Source: Sphingobium xenophagum NBRC 107872 (GTDB taxonomy: Bacteria; Pseudomonadota; Alphaproteobacteria; Sphingomonadales; Sphingomonadaceae). Taken from it: a DNA stretch of 64,000 nt. Positions within the stretch are counted from its first letter, which is position 1. Each line of letters opens with the position of its first letter. The stretch is from positions 55,418 through 119,417 of the forward strand of contig NZ_BARE01000018.1 of the NCBI RefSeq assembly GCF_000367345.1, written 5' to 3'. This document shows positions 35,618 to 44,557 of this stretch, piece by piece. The translations under genes and the position numbers were made by a program. Below the pieces are notes generated by a model. It had not been told where the DNA came from. It saw only the letters and a program-made list of their open reading frames with translations, and made no database searches.

Positions 35618-36436
35618 ATGACTGTTATCGGAACCAACACCGCCGCTCTGCGCTCCGCCAACGCTTCCTCGATGGCCAGCAAGGGCCTGAGCACCGCGAT
35701 GGAACGCCTGTCGACCGGCAAGCGCATCAACAGCGCGAAGGACGACGCCGCTGGCCTGGCGATCGCTTCGACCATGACCTCGCAGATCCGCGGCATGACC
35801 CAGGGCATCCGCAACGCCAATGACGGCATCAGCCTGGCCCAGACCGCTGAAGGTTCGCTCGGCGAAGTCACCAACATGCTGCAGCGTATGCGTGAACTGA
35901 CCGTTCAGGCGCTGAACGGCACCAACGACACCAACGCCAAGGCGAACATCACGTCGGAACTGGACCAGCTGTCCACCCAGATCAGCACCACGATGACCAA
36001 TTCCAAGTTCAACGGCATCTCGCTGTTCCCGACCACCGCTGCGACGGTTTCGATCCAGGCCGGTGCGACCGCGAACGACACTGTCTCGCTTTCGCTGGGT
36101 GGCATCGACCTTTCGCCGGTCGTCGGCGCGGCGGCCGCCACGGTCAGCGCCGGCACCGCCACCACGGCGACCCTGGCGCTTTATGACACGGCCCTGTCGG
36201 CCGTATCGACCGCCCAGGCCAAGCTGGGTGCCGCGCAGAACCGCCTGGAATCGACGGTCAACAACCTGACCGCCAACGTCACCAACCTGACCGACGCCCG
36301 CAGCCGCATCGAAGACGCCGACTTCTCGGCCGAAACGACCGCTCTCGCCAAGTCGCAGATCCTGAGCCAGGCGTCGACCGCGATGCTGGCACAGGCCAAC
36401 CAGAGCCAGCAGGGCGTGCTGAAGCTGATCGGCTAA
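35618..36436 (+). CDS. fliC: Flagellin
   Basis: 272 residues, a short flagellin. The N-terminal D0/D1 part ([60 protein letters not shown]) and the C-terminal part ([39 protein letters not shown]) are both complete. The exposed middle is only about 90 residues and rich in Thr, Ser and Ala. The single flagellin gene in the window; secreted and polymerised outside the cell. Confidence 0.97.
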   Translation: MTVIGTNTAALRSANASSMASKGLSTAMERLSTGKRINSAKDDAAGLAIASTMTSQIRGMTQGIRNANDGISLAQTAEGSLGEVTNMLQRMRELTVQALNGTNDTNAKANITSELDQLSTQISTTMTNSKFNGISLFPTTAATVSIQAGATANDTVSLSLGGIDLSPVVGAAAATVSAGTATTATLALYDTALSAVSTAQAKLGAAQNRLESTVNNLTANVTNLTDARSRIEDADFSAETTALAKSQILSQASTAMLAQANQSQQGVLKLIG

Positions 36437-36495
36437 ATCAGGCCAACCGAATTGGTCGGCTGAGGTCCTGGTCACCGGACAGCCGCGCCAAGTAG

Positions 36496-36531
36496 CCCCC
36501 GGCACATCAACAGTCCCCACCGTGCCGGGGG
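36496..36531 (+). terminator. Hairpin downstream of flagellin
   Basis: CCCCCGGCAC pairs with GTGCCGGGGG around a 16-base loop, 60 bases after the flagellin stop. No strong T-run follows, so it may protect the message rather than end it. A weaker hairpin (GCGAAACCC with GGGTTTCG) is at about 36559-36593. Confidence 0.55.
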
Positions 36532-36604
36532 TCACAACTTCGATCTAACGACCAGCATATGCGAAACCCTCGTCCCCCCGGGCGGGGGTTTCGTCGCGTT
36601 CCTG

Positions 36605-36628
36605 AAAATGCGCGAAAGGGCGCATTTT
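36605..36628 (+). terminator. AAAATGCGC hairpin with T-run, second hairpin after flagellin
   Basis: AAAATGCGC pairs with GCGCATTTT around GAAAGG. It resembles a compact terminator and shares CTGAAAATGCGCGAAAG with the sequence after fliS at about 17287. Confidence 0.6.
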
Positions 36629-36677
36629 GTGAGGCCGCACCGGCATGTCCATCGCATAGGGATATAAGGATACGCCC

Positions 36678-38201
36678 TTGGCTTTGGCGGTTATGCCTTC
36701 CATGATGAAAGCCATGACCCATATCAACCGGCGCGCGATGATCGCCGCCACCAGCGCTGCGCTGATCCTTCCCCACAGGCTGATGGCGCAGGCCGCCAGC
36801 GAGCCATTTTCCTGGGACCGGCTGATTGCGCGGGCGCAGCGGCTGGCCCGTACGCCATTTGCCGAAACGCCGCTCTATCCCGGTGCGCAGGCGATCGACT
36901 ATGATGCGCTGCATCAGGCGCGCTTTGCCGAGGATCGCACCATCTGGGGCGATTTGCCCGGCGATACCGGCGTCCGCCTGTTCCCGCTCAGCCGGACGGC
37001 GGCGCAGCCGGTGCAGATCGCGCTGGTCGACAAGGGGCGCGCGACGCCGCTGCGCTATGATCCGGCCATGTTCGATGCGCCGGACAGCAATCCTGTCAAG
37101 AAACTGCCCCCCGACGCAGGCTTTGCCGGGTTCCGGATCATGAACGCCGCGCGCGACGGCGACTGGCTGTCCTTTCTGGGGGCCAGCTATTTCCGCGCGC
37201 CCAGCCCGCAAAAGCAGTTCGGCCTGTCCGCCCGCGCGATCGCGATCAATACCAGCCTGCAGGGGAAGGAGGAATTTCCGCGCTTCACCCATTTCTGGCT
37301 GGAGCGGACGGGCGACAGCAGCGTCACCATCCACGCGCTGCTGGATGGCGCGTCGATCACCGGCGCGTTCCGGTTCGTCAGCAGCCTGGGCAAGGACGGC
37401 GTGCGGCAGGATGTGACCGCCGCGCTGTTCCCCCGTCGCGCGATCCCCGAACTGGGGCTGATGCCGATGACCAGCATGTTCTGGTATGATCAGGCCAACC
37501 GCCGGCAGGGGACCGACTGGCGACCGGAAATCCATGACAGCGACATGCTCTCGATCGCCAGTGGCGATGGCAGCGTCCATGCCCGGCCGCTGGTCAATCC
37601 CGCCATGCCGCAGATCAGCGCCTTTGCCGAGCGCGATCCGAAGGGCTTTGGCCTGCTCCAGCGGGACCGCGATTTTGCGCATTATCAGGATGATGGCGTC
37701 TTTTACGACCGTCGCCCCTCGCTTTGGGCGAGCCCTGCCCGGCCGCTTGGCGCGGGACAGGTGCGGCTCTACAGTTTTCCGACGGACAGCGAATATACCG
37801 ATAATGTCGCGGCCTATTGGACGCCCGATGCTGCGCCGGTGCCAGGGCGGCGGATTGACCTCGCCTACCGGCTGGACTGGTCGGCGGCGCAAAATCCGGC
37901 CGGAACCGTGCTGGCAAGAGTCGCCAATGTCTGGCGCGGGCGTGGCGACCAGCCCGACGCGCAGCGACTGGTGGTCGATTTTGCCGATGTGCCGGATGGC
38001 GTGCGGCCGGATGTGTGGACGGACGTGACCGGGGGCAGGCTGATCAAGGCGGCGGGGTATCCCGTGCTGGGGCAGCCGGGCCTGTACCGCGCGGTCATCG
38101 ATCTGGCGACCAATGCGGGCGTCCAGTCCGAAGTTCGGCTGCAATTGCGGAGTGCAGGTCGCGTTTTCAGCGAATATGTGCATTATCCAATCACAGGATG
38201 A
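36678..38201 (+). CDS. opgG: Periplasmic glucan biosynthesis protein OpgG/OpgD family
   Basis: About 507 residues. OpgG builds branched osmoregulated periplasmic glucans. Twin-arginine-like signal HINRRAMIAATSAALILPHRL, then PFSWDRLIARAQRLA, YDALHQARF and GLSARAIAINTSLQGKEEFP, LGLMPMTSMFWYDQANRR and DFAHYQDDGVFYDRRPSLW. These blocks are clear family marks. Start: a TTG at 36678 has AAGGA seven bases upstream; ATGs at 36693, 36705 and 36714 are alternatives with weaker sites. A twin-arginine signal is more typical of the OpgD paralogue, so opgD is possible. Followed by opgH. Confidence 0.88.
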   Translation: MALAVMPSMMKAMTHINRRAMIAATSAALILPHRLMAQAASEPFSWDRLIARAQRLARTPFAETPLYPGAQAIDYDALHQARFAEDRTIWGDLPGDTGVRLFPLSRTAAQPVQIALVDKGRATPLRYDPAMFDAPDSNPVKKLPPDAGFAGFRIMNAARDGDWLSFLGASYFRAPSPQKQFGLSARAIAINTSLQGKEEFPRFTHFWLERTGDSSVTIHALLDGASITGAFRFVSSLGKDGVRQDVTAALFPRRAIPELGLMPMTSMFWYDQANRRQGTDWRPEIHDSDMLSIASGDGSVHARPLVNPAMPQISAFAERDPKGFGLLQRDRDFAHYQDDGVFYDRRPSLWASPARPLGAGQVRLYSFPTDSEYTDNVAAYWTPDAAPVPGRRIDLAYRLDWSAAQNPAGTVLARVANVWRGRGDQPDAQRLVVDFADVPDGVRPDVWTDVTGGRLIKAAGYPVLGQPGLYRAVIDLATNAGVQSEVRLQLRSAGRVFSEYVHYPITG

Positions 38202-38315
38202 AGGGAACCGCCAGCGTAACGAGCGGTTCTGTCCTCTGGGTCAAAGCTAATCAGGTCTGGAACGCAAGTGACGGGAGGCGTGCTGTCGGCGGATGCCGTC
38301 ACCGGAGAAAAGCCC

Positions 38316-40151
38316 ATGCCAAGGGCATTTGAGCAGGTGCCGGCGGAAACGCCGATCGCCATGCCGGTGCAGGATTTTGCCGGTCGTCCGCCGATGATCG
38401 TGCGGCGGCGGTTCAATATCGATCTGTGGGCGCGCCGCCTGCTGGTCGTTCTGCTGGCATTGCTGCCCGCCGCCATGGCCGCGCATGAAATGCGCCGGTC
38501 GATCGGGCTGGACGGGATTTCGGCCTGGGAGGGCGTCTATCTGGCGCTGTTCATCCCGCTCTTCGCCTGGATCGCTTTCGGTTTCGCCACTGCGTCAATC
38601 GGCTTCCTGCTGCTGACCGTGGGCAAGGGGCGCGCCGTGACGCCGCATGCACTGACATCCGCCACCGCGCTGGCGGGAAAGACCGCGATCCTGCTGCCGG
38701 TCTGTAACGAGGATTTTCTGGGCGTGCTGGGTCGCCTGTCGATCATGGAGCGATCGCTGGCGCAGGTGATGGGGGGCGAACGGTTCGAATTTTTCATCCT
38801 GTCCGATTCCAACCCCGAAAATGGCGAGGTCGAGCGTCGCGCCTATCTGGAATTACGCGAATCCTTTTCCCGCCCCGTCCATTATCGCCGCCGGGCGCTG
38901 AATATCGGGCGCAAGCCGGGCAATATCGCCGAGTGGGTGGAGCGTTTTGGCGGCGGCTATGACTATATGGTCGTGCTGGACGCGGACAGCGTGATGAGCG
39001 GTCAGACGATGGCGCGGCTGGCCGCCGACATGGAACGGCATCCGCAGGTCGGGCTGATCCAGACCGTCCCCACCGTCGTCGGCGCCGCGACGCTGTTTGC
39101 GCGCTGGCAGCAATTTGCCAGTCGGCTGTTCGGGCCGATTTCAGCGGCGGGCATGATCTGGTGGGCCGGGTCCGAAGGCATGTTCTGGGGCCATAACGCC
39201 ATCGTGCGGGTCAAGGCGTTCGCGCAGAGCTGCGGCCTGCCGGAGCTGCCGGGCCGCGCGCCCTTTGGCGGGCATATCATGAGCCACGACATGATCGAGG
39301 CTGCGCTGCTGCGGCGGCGTGGCTGGGACGTGCATATGGTGAATGCGGATGACAGTTTCGAGGAATTCCCGCCCGCCATGCCCGACCTGTTCACGCGCGA
39401 CCGGCGCTGGTGCCAGGGCAATATCCAGCATGTGCCGTTATTCATGAAGATTGCCGGGCTGCATCCGGTCAGCCGATTCCAGTTGCTGGTCGGCGCGTCG
39501 GCCTATTGTACGTCGCCGCTGTGGCTGGCGCTGATGCTGGTGGTGCTGGGCGGCGCGCTGGCGGGTGTGTGGCCGCCGAGCGCAGTGTTGCCGTCTGGCG
39601 GGCTGCTGGCAGTGACGGCGACATTGCTGTTTGGACCCAAGCTGCTGGCAATGATCTGGGCGATGATCGACCCGGCGCGGCGGATCGGCTTTGGCGGCGC
39701 GGCACGGATGACGCGCGGGGTGATGGCCGATATTGTGCTGTCCATCCTGATGGCACCGGTGGCAATGCTCACGCAGACGATCAATCTTTTCGGCATATTG
39801 ATGGGGCGCAAGAGCAGCTGGAACGGGCAGACCCGCGACCGTGACGGCATGGGCGCGCTCGATGCGATCTGGTTGTTCAAATGGCATATTCTGCTGGGGA
39901 TCGGGCTGACCGCCATGGCCGTGCAGGCCGGTGGGCTGGGCTGGATCAGCCCGGTGGTGGCGGGATTGTTGCTGGCCCCCGTGCTGGCGGCGCTGACCGC
40001 GCGCAAGGATCTGGGGCGGCGGGCCGAGCAAGGCGGCCTGTTCGTGGTCGCCGATCCATGGTGGCGCACGCAAAGCTATCGCCCGCTGCGCTTTCGCTGG
40101 CCAAATGGCGACGAGCGGCGGATGGGGCCGTTTGCCGCGAATGATGAGTGA
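38316..40151 (+). CDS. opgH: Glucan biosynthesis glucosyltransferase OpgH
   Basis: 611 residues from the ATG at 38316 (GGAG eight bases upstream). An inner-membrane GT2 enzyme that makes the beta-glucan backbone of periplasmic glucans from UDP-glucose. Catalytic parts: VLDADSVMSGQTM (D-x-D), SHDMIEAALLRRRGW (the ED-type acid), and RDRRWCQGNIQH (the QxxRW-like acceptor motif). About eight transmembrane helices. It forms an operon with opgG. Confidence 0.93.
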   Translation: MPRAFEQVPAETPIAMPVQDFAGRPPMIVRRRFNIDLWARRLLVVLLALLPAAMAAHEMRRSIGLDGISAWEGVYLALFIPLFAWIAFGFATASIGFLLLTVGKGRAVTPHALTSATALAGKTAILLPVCNEDFLGVLGRLSIMERSLAQVMGGERFEFFILSDSNPENGEVERRAYLELRESFSRPVHYRRRALNIGRKPGNIAEWVERFGGGYDYMVVLDADSVMSGQTMARLAADMERHPQVGLIQTVPTVVGAATLFARWQQFASRLFGPISAAGMIWWAGSEGMFWGHNAIVRVKAFAQSCGLPELPGRAPFGGHIMSHDMIEAALLRRRGWDVHMVNADDSFEEFPPAMPDLFTRDRRWCQGNIQHVPLFMKIAGLHPVSRFQLLVGASAYCTSPLWLALMLVVLGGALAGVWPPSAVLPSGGLLAVTATLLFGPKLLAMIWAMIDPARRIGFGGAARMTRGVMADIVLSILMAPVAMLTQTINLFGILMGRKSSWNGQTRDRDGMGALDAIWLFKWHILLGIGLTAMAVQAGGLGWISPVVAGLLLAPVLAALTARKDLGRRAEQGGLFVVADPWWRTQSYRPLRFRWPNGDERRMGPFAANDE

Positions 40152-40169
40152 GGCAGGCTACGGCCAAAA

Positions 40170-40247
40170 CCGTTCGGGCTGAGCTTGTCGAAGCCTTGTT
40201 CTTCTTCGCAAGAGGGACAAGCCTTCGACTTCGCTCAGGGCGAACGG
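40170..40247. repeat. Palindromic intergenic repeat (CGTTCG family), copy 3
   Basis: Imperfect inverted repeat beginning CCGTTCGGGCTGAGCTTGTC and ending GACTTCGCTCAGGGCGAACG. It lies between the convergent ends of opgH and fliA, and takes up nearly all of that gap. Confidence 0.85.
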
Positions 40248-40260
40248 AGATTGTGTGTGC

Positions 40261-40989
40261 TCAGTCCCAGTCGCGCAGTTTCTCGCGCAGGCGGTCGAGC
40301 GCGGCTTTCTTGATCTGGCAAACCCGCGCCGCGCCAATGTCGAGCGTGTGGCCGATCTCCTCCAGATTGAGTTCCTCGACAAAATAGAGTTGCAGCACCA
40401 GCGCCTCGCGCTCCGGCAATTCGCCGATGCCGCGGGCGATCGCAGCCTTGAGCGATTCGCGTTCCAATATGTCGTCGGCGCGGTCCTCCACATCGGCGAA
40501 CCACATCGACTGGTCGGAATAGACTTCGTCCATGCTTGTGTGCTGGACCATTTCCACGCTGTCGGCGATTTCGCGATAGGCGGCCGGTTCCAGCCCCATG
40601 TCGGCGGACATTTCCGCTTCGGTCGGGAGGCGCCCCAGCTTCTGTTCCAGCCGGTTGCGCACCTTGGCCAGATCCTTGCGCTTGGCCATGGCTGACCGGC
40701 AGATCGTCGCCTGCCGCCGCAGATGGTCGATCATCGCGCCACGCACGCGCAGTTGCGCATAGGCGGCAAAGCCCAGCCCGCGATCCTCAAAACCATTGGC
40801 GGCCTCGACCAGCGCGACCATGCCGATCTGTAGCAGATCCTCCACCTCTATCGCGGTGGAAACGCGGCCATGGACGTGCCAGGCGATCTTGCGCACCAGC
40901 GGCATATATTGGCGCGCCAGCCGTTCCGGGCTGTTGTCCCCCGGCCTGCCATAAGTGTGGGCGCCGGACGTGATCTTGTTCATGTACAT
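40261..40989 (-). CDS. fliA: Flagellar sigma factor FliA (sigma-28)
   Basis: 242 residues. Region 2 is FAAYAQLRVRGAMIDHLRRQ (sigma 2.3/2.4), region 3 PTEAEMSADMGLEPAAYREI, region 4 LPEREALVLQLYFVEELNLEEIG. It directs polymerase to class III promoters, five of which I find here. Its stop overlaps nothing; its start is 14 bases after flhA and has GAGGAGAGG. Most alphaproteobacteria such as Caulobacter lack FliA, sphingomonads keep it. Confidence 0.95.
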   Translation of the reverse strand: MYMNKITSGAHTYGRPGDNSPERLARQYMPLVRKIAWHVHGRVSTAIEVEDLLQIGMVALVEAANGFEDRGLGFAAYAQLRVRGAMIDHLRRQATICRSAMAKRKDLAKVRNRLEQKLGRLPTEAEMSADMGLEPAAYREIADSVEMVQHTSMDEVYSDQSMWFADVEDRADDILERESLKAAIARGIGELPEREALVLQLYFVEELNLEEIGHTLDIGAARVCQIKKAALDRLREKLRDWD

Positions 40990-41003
40990 CGGTCAGCCTC
41001 TCC

Positions 41004-43142
41004 TCAAGCGACCCGTTCGCGCTGCATCATGGGATCATGACGGGGCGCGGGATCGTGGCGCGGCGTTGGACGTTGTTCGCCACCGACGACGGCGGCCACC
41101 TCCACACCCTTGCCGTCCGGTATTTCCAGGAAGGACAGCACGGGCGTTTCGGGCAGGTGCGGCTTGAACAGCCGCGCCATCGCCCGGCGCGCGACCGGCG
41201 AGGTGACGATGGCGAAATTGCGTGCCTGCCCCAGCAGGGGCCGCGCAGCCTGCACCACGGCTTCGACGATCCGGTTGGCGAGCGCGGGTTCGATCGGGTG
41301 GCGCGCATCGCCCGCCACGCGCATGGCCTGCGCCAGCAAGGCTTCGAGATCGCCGTCGAGCGTGATGACCGGCAGCGGCATCTTGACCGGAACAAGCCCC
41401 TGGATGATCAGCGCGCCGATGCGCTGGCGGACCGCTTCGACCAGTTGCTCGTGGCTCATGTCCGGGCGGGCGGCGTCGACCATCGCTTCGCAGATGCGGC
41501 GGAAATCCTTGAGCGCAATGCCTTCGGACAGGAGGGCGCGGCAGAGCGCGCTGATCTGCGTGAGGCTGAGCGTCGCGGGCGTCAGGCCATCGACCAGCTG
41601 GGGCGCCACATCCTTCAGATTGTCGAGCAGCTTGCGCGCTTCATCGAGGCCGAACATTTCCGCCGCGTTCATGGCGATCAGCTGGTTGAGATGCGTCGCC
41701 ACGACCGTCGGCGGATCGACCACCGTATAGCCCGCGACGACCGCCTCGCTGCGCTTGGCCTGCGGAATCCAGACCGCGTCGAGGCCGAAGGTCGGGTCTT
41801 TCGCCGCGCGCCCTGCGACCGTGCCTTCCAGTGCGCCACTGTCGAGGGCCAGCAGGTCGTCCGGCCAGATTTCGTCCTCGCCGACGACGACACCGGCGAT
41901 GGTGATGCGATATTGATTGGGTTCGAGCGCCAGATTGTCCTTCACCCGGACCATCGGCACGACAAAGCCCAGTTCCTTGGACAATTGGCGACGAATGCCG
42001 GTGATCCGCGCCATCAGCGGCGCGCCCTTGCGTTCGTCGACCAGGCTGATGAGCCCATAGCCGATTTCCAGGCCGAGCAGCGCGCCGTCCGACACATCGC
42101 CCCATTCGATCAGCGCTGGGTTGGCGGGCGGCGGCGCAGGTTCGGGTTCGGCTGCTTTTTTCTGGCTGGCCTTGCGCAGGTTCCAGGCGATCAGCCAGGA
42201 AACGGCGGCGGCCGGCAGGATGATCATGTGCGGCATGCCGGGCAGCATGCCCAGGAATGTCAGGATCGCCGCGACCGGTACCCAGGCGCGGCCGGAGCCG
42301 AACTGGTTGGCGATCTGGCCGGACAGGTCGTCCTCGCTCTTGACGCGGGTGACGATGGAGGCCGCCGCGATCGACAGCAGCAAGGCAGGGATCTGCGCGA
42401 CCAGCGCATCACCGATGGCCAGAAGAATATAGGTTTCCGCCGCCTGCCCCATAGTCAGGCCGTGGCTGACGACACCCAATATGATGCCACCGATGATGTT
42501 GATCACCAGGATCAGGATGCCCGCGACCGCGTCACCCTTCACGAATTTGCTGGCGCCGTCCATCGAGCCGTAGAAATCCGCTTCGGTCGCGACTTCCGCG
42601 CGGCGCAGCTTGGCTTCTTCGGGGGTCATGAGGCCAGCGTTCAGATCGGCGTCGATCGCCATCTGCTTGCCGGGCAAGGCGTCCAGGGTGAAGCGGGCGC
42701 TGACTTCCGACACGCGGCCCGCGCCCTTGGTGATGACCACCAGGTTGATGATCATCAGGATGGCGAACACGAAGATGCCGACGACATAGTCGCCGCCGAT
42801 CAGGAAATGGCCGAACGCCTCGATCACCTGTCCCGCCGAATCGGACCCTTCATGCCCCTGCACCAGCACGACGCGGGTGGATGCAACGTTGAGCGCGAGG
42901 CGCAGCAGCGTCGCGAACAGCAGCACGGTCGGGAAGGCGGAAAAATCGAGTGGCTTGGCGGCGTTGAGCGCCACCATCAGCACGGCGAGCGAGATCATGA
43001 TGTTGGTGATGAACCCGATGTCGAGCATGATCGCCGGGACCGGCACCATCATGAACAGCACGACCATCAGCGTCGCGAAGGGCAGCACCGCCCCCTTGGC
43101 GGCGCTCATCCAGATCTTCGCTTTGATTTGGTTGGGAGACAT
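41004..43142 (-). CDS. flhA: Flagellar export gate protein FlhA
   Basis: 712 residues, largest export component. Eight transmembrane helices in the first 330 residues, with FATLLRLALNVASTRVVL and the FHIPEP-type cytoplasmic loop SARFTLDALPGKQMAIDADL. The C-terminal cytoplasmic domain, which docks chaperone-substrate complexes, includes VDPPTVVATHLNQLIAMNA and LSEGIALKDFRRICEAM. Second gene of the transglycosylase-flhA-fliA unit. Confidence 0.97.
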   Translation of the reverse strand: MSPNQIKAKIWMSAAKGAVLPFATLMVVLFMMVPVPAIMLDIGFITNIMISLAVLMVALNAAKPLDFSAFPTVLLFATLLRLALNVASTRVVLVQGHEGSDSAGQVIEAFGHFLIGGDYVVGIFVFAILMIINLVVITKGAGRVSEVSARFTLDALPGKQMAIDADLNAGLMTPEEAKLRRAEVATEADFYGSMDGASKFVKGDAVAGILILVINIIGGIILGVVSHGLTMGQAAETYILLAIGDALVAQIPALLLSIAAASIVTRVKSEDDLSGQIANQFGSGRAWVPVAAILTFLGMLPGMPHMIILPAAAVSWLIAWNLRKASQKKAAEPEPAPPPANPALIEWGDVSDGALLGLEIGYGLISLVDERKGAPLMARITGIRRQLSKELGFVVPMVRVKDNLALEPNQYRITIAGVVVGEDEIWPDDLLALDSGALEGTVAGRAAKDPTFGLDAVWIPQAKRSEAVVAGYTVVDPPTVVATHLNQLIAMNAAEMFGLDEARKLLDNLKDVAPQLVDGLTPATLSLTQISALCRALLSEGIALKDFRRICEAMVDAARPDMSHEQLVEAVRQRIGALIIQGLVPVKMPLPVITLDGDLEALLAQAMRVAGDARHPIEPALANRIVEAVVQAARPLLGQARNFAIVTSPVARRAMARLFKPHLPETPVLSFLEIPDGKGVEVAAVVGGEQRPTPRHDPAPRHDPMMQRERVA

Positions 43143-43151
43143 GAGGAGCCG

Positions 43152-43976
43152 TTACCTTCCGAGGGTGGCAAGCATGAGATAGGCGAGACGTGCGGTTTGC
43201 GGCTGGGGCCGGATGCCGACATCGATTTGCTGTTCAAGGCGCTGGGTTTCGATCCGCACATAATCGGCGGGCTGCACCGTCTTTGCGCCGCCGGGCAGCG
43301 AAGCGTCGGCATATTGGACGGGACCGCCCAGGCTATCGACGCCCTTCTGCAATTTGGAGGCGAAGCGATCGCGAATGTCGGCGAAGCTGCGAGGATGGCC
43401 GGCACGGTCGTAGAAGATCGAACGGTTGGCGCGCGCCGCCGACGGGAAGAGCGAGGCTGCCGTGGCATCGGGCGCGCGGTCATGGACCGACAAGAATTTG
43501 CTCGCGCCGCCTACCCCCAGGAAATGGGCAAGATAGAGATCGACCGGCTCGGCCTCGCGGCCAAGGCGCTTTTCCAGAAAAGCCTTGTTGTCGGCGGCAT
43601 GTTCCGCCGCCATCACGGACGCGGTTTCAGGATGCTTGCGCAGGTCGAGTATTTGCTGCCGCAATTCCGGGTCCGACACATAATAGCGGCCATTGCTGCC
43701 CTGGCTGATTGCGTCGGCCGCCCAGCCGAGGCCATATTGGCTGCCATGCTGGTCGATGACCGCCAGCCAGCTCTGGTCGATGAACTGGTAAAGGCCCGTC
43801 GCGGACGATGTCGTCGCGCGCGCGGTGGGGTTCATGCTGGATTCGATTTTGGCCTGACCCAGCAGATAGGCGAAATCCACGCCCGTACGGCGGCTCGCCA
43901 TGGCGATCGCGTTCGTGACGCGATTGCCTGTCGATGTCCCCGTCGCTGTAATGTCTGCAAAAGCCGACATCGGCAC
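43152..43976 (-). CDS. Flagellar lytic transglycosylase (SLT domain)
   Basis: 274 residues. The SLT domain is seen in AYLLGQAKIESSMNPTARAT, with the catalytic Glu in KIESSMNP, then SSATGLYQFIDQSWL and later LYLAHFLGVGGASKFL. There is no obvious signal peptide, so export through the flagellar apparatus or an atypical signal is likely. It probably cuts peptidoglycan for rod passage, a job done in enteric bacteria by the C-terminal part of FlgJ, which this organism's short FlgJ lacks. Nine bases before flhA and behind a sigma-54 promoter. Confidence 0.85.
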   Translation of the reverse strand: MPMSAFADITATGTSTGNRVTNAIAMASRRTGVDFAYLLGQAKIESSMNPTARATTSSATGLYQFIDQSWLAVIDQHGSQYGLGWAADAISQGSNGRYYVSDPELRQQILDLRKHPETASVMAAEHAADNKAFLEKRLGREAEPVDLYLAHFLGVGGASKFLSVHDRAPDATAASLFPSAARANRSIFYDRAGHPRSFADIRDRFASKLQKGVDSLGGPVQYADASLPGGAKTVQPADYVRIETQRLEQQIDVGIRPQPQTARLAYLMLATLGR

Positions 43977-44009
43977 ATGTTCCCCACTTGGTTCTGGGGA
44001 GCATTAGAG

Positions 44010-44024
44010 CAAGGCTTATGCCAA
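44010..44024 (-). promoter_or_regulatory. Sigma-54 promoter of the transglycosylase-flhA-fliA operon
   Basis: On the minus strand TGGCATAAGCCTTGC, one base from the TGGCAC-N5-TTGC consensus with correct GG-N10-GC spacing, 34 bases before the first gene. Confidence 0.8.
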
Positions 44025-44108
44025 GATTTGGTTAATGCGGGCGCAACTATTTGCTTTTCTGCGATTGTGGTTATGCAGACGGAGCAGGTGCGCGGCATCG
44101 ATAGGGCG

Positions 44109-44160
44109 ACACCCCTCCACCGGCTGCGCCGGTCCCCTCCCCTTGCAGGGGAGGATTTTT
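44109..44160. repeat. Intergenic double hairpin with T-run
   Basis: ACCGGC-TGC-GCCGGT followed by CCTCCCC-TTGCA-GGGGAGG and ATTTTT. It has the look of an abundant intergenic repeat. Nothing upstream on the plus strand would need a terminator here. The remainder of the 43977-44236 gap holds the promoter above and the terminator below. Confidence 0.6.
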
Positions 44161-44180
44161 CTGGCGCGAACATCCGCCAA

Positions 44181-44215
44181 ACGAAAAACGGCGCCGATGG
44201 GCGCCGCTTTTTCGT
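44181..44215 (-). terminator. Bidirectional terminator after flgM-flgN
   Basis: CGGCGCC pairs with GGCGCCG around GATG, flanked by GAAAAA and CTTTTT, so it works on either strand. On the minus strand it follows the flgN stop by about 22 bases. Confidence 0.9.
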
Positions 44216-44236
44216 CTTGGCGTTTGGTCGCCCTTT

Positions 44237-44545
44237 TTAGCGGCTGTAGGTCAGCGGGGCGTTGCGCGCGCCATGGGCGGCGAGCATCGCCAGCCGCTGA
44301 TTCGCATGATCGGCGAGCAGATTGACCCGTATCCGCGCGCTGTCGATCAAAGGGAGCATCGCGCTCAGCCGCGCAACGGTCTGGGGTTCGGAACGCCATG
44401 CCCCGATGGCGCGGATGGCGGCGGCGCTGTGGCTTACCCGGTTGCTGGCAATCTCGATCGCCGCGGCATCATTGCCGTCCAGCACGTCGCGCAGATCCTC
44501 GAACGCTTCGAACAGATCGTCCAGCGCAGCAAGGCCAAGCGACAT
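44237..44545 (-). CDS. flgN: FlgN-like export chaperone
   Basis: 102 residues, predicted all-helical. FlgN escorts the hook-filament junction proteins FlgK and FlgL. The sequence (LDDLFEAFEDLRDVLDGNDA, IEIASNRVSHSAAAIRAI) has the pattern of the family but little strict conservation. The call rests on its size and its place 12 bases after flgM. Confidence 0.75.
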   Translation of the reverse strand: MSLGLAALDDLFEAFEDLRDVLDGNDAAAIEIASNRVSHSAAAIRAIGAWRSEPQTVARLSAMLPLIDSARIRVNLLADHANQRLAMLAAHGARNAPLTYSR

Positions 44546-44557
44546 CTGCCCGGTCCC

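Noticed and set aside
44109..44160. Double hairpin as the terminator of a small RNA
   Set aside because: No promoter is visible on the plus strand before it, and the same style of sequence looks like an abundant intergenic repeat.
41037..44240. A 1067-codon plus-strand open frame over flhA and the transglycosylase
   Set aside because: Antisense shadow, again Arg/Asp/Gln-rich; it also runs through a sigma-54 promoter, a repeat and a terminator.
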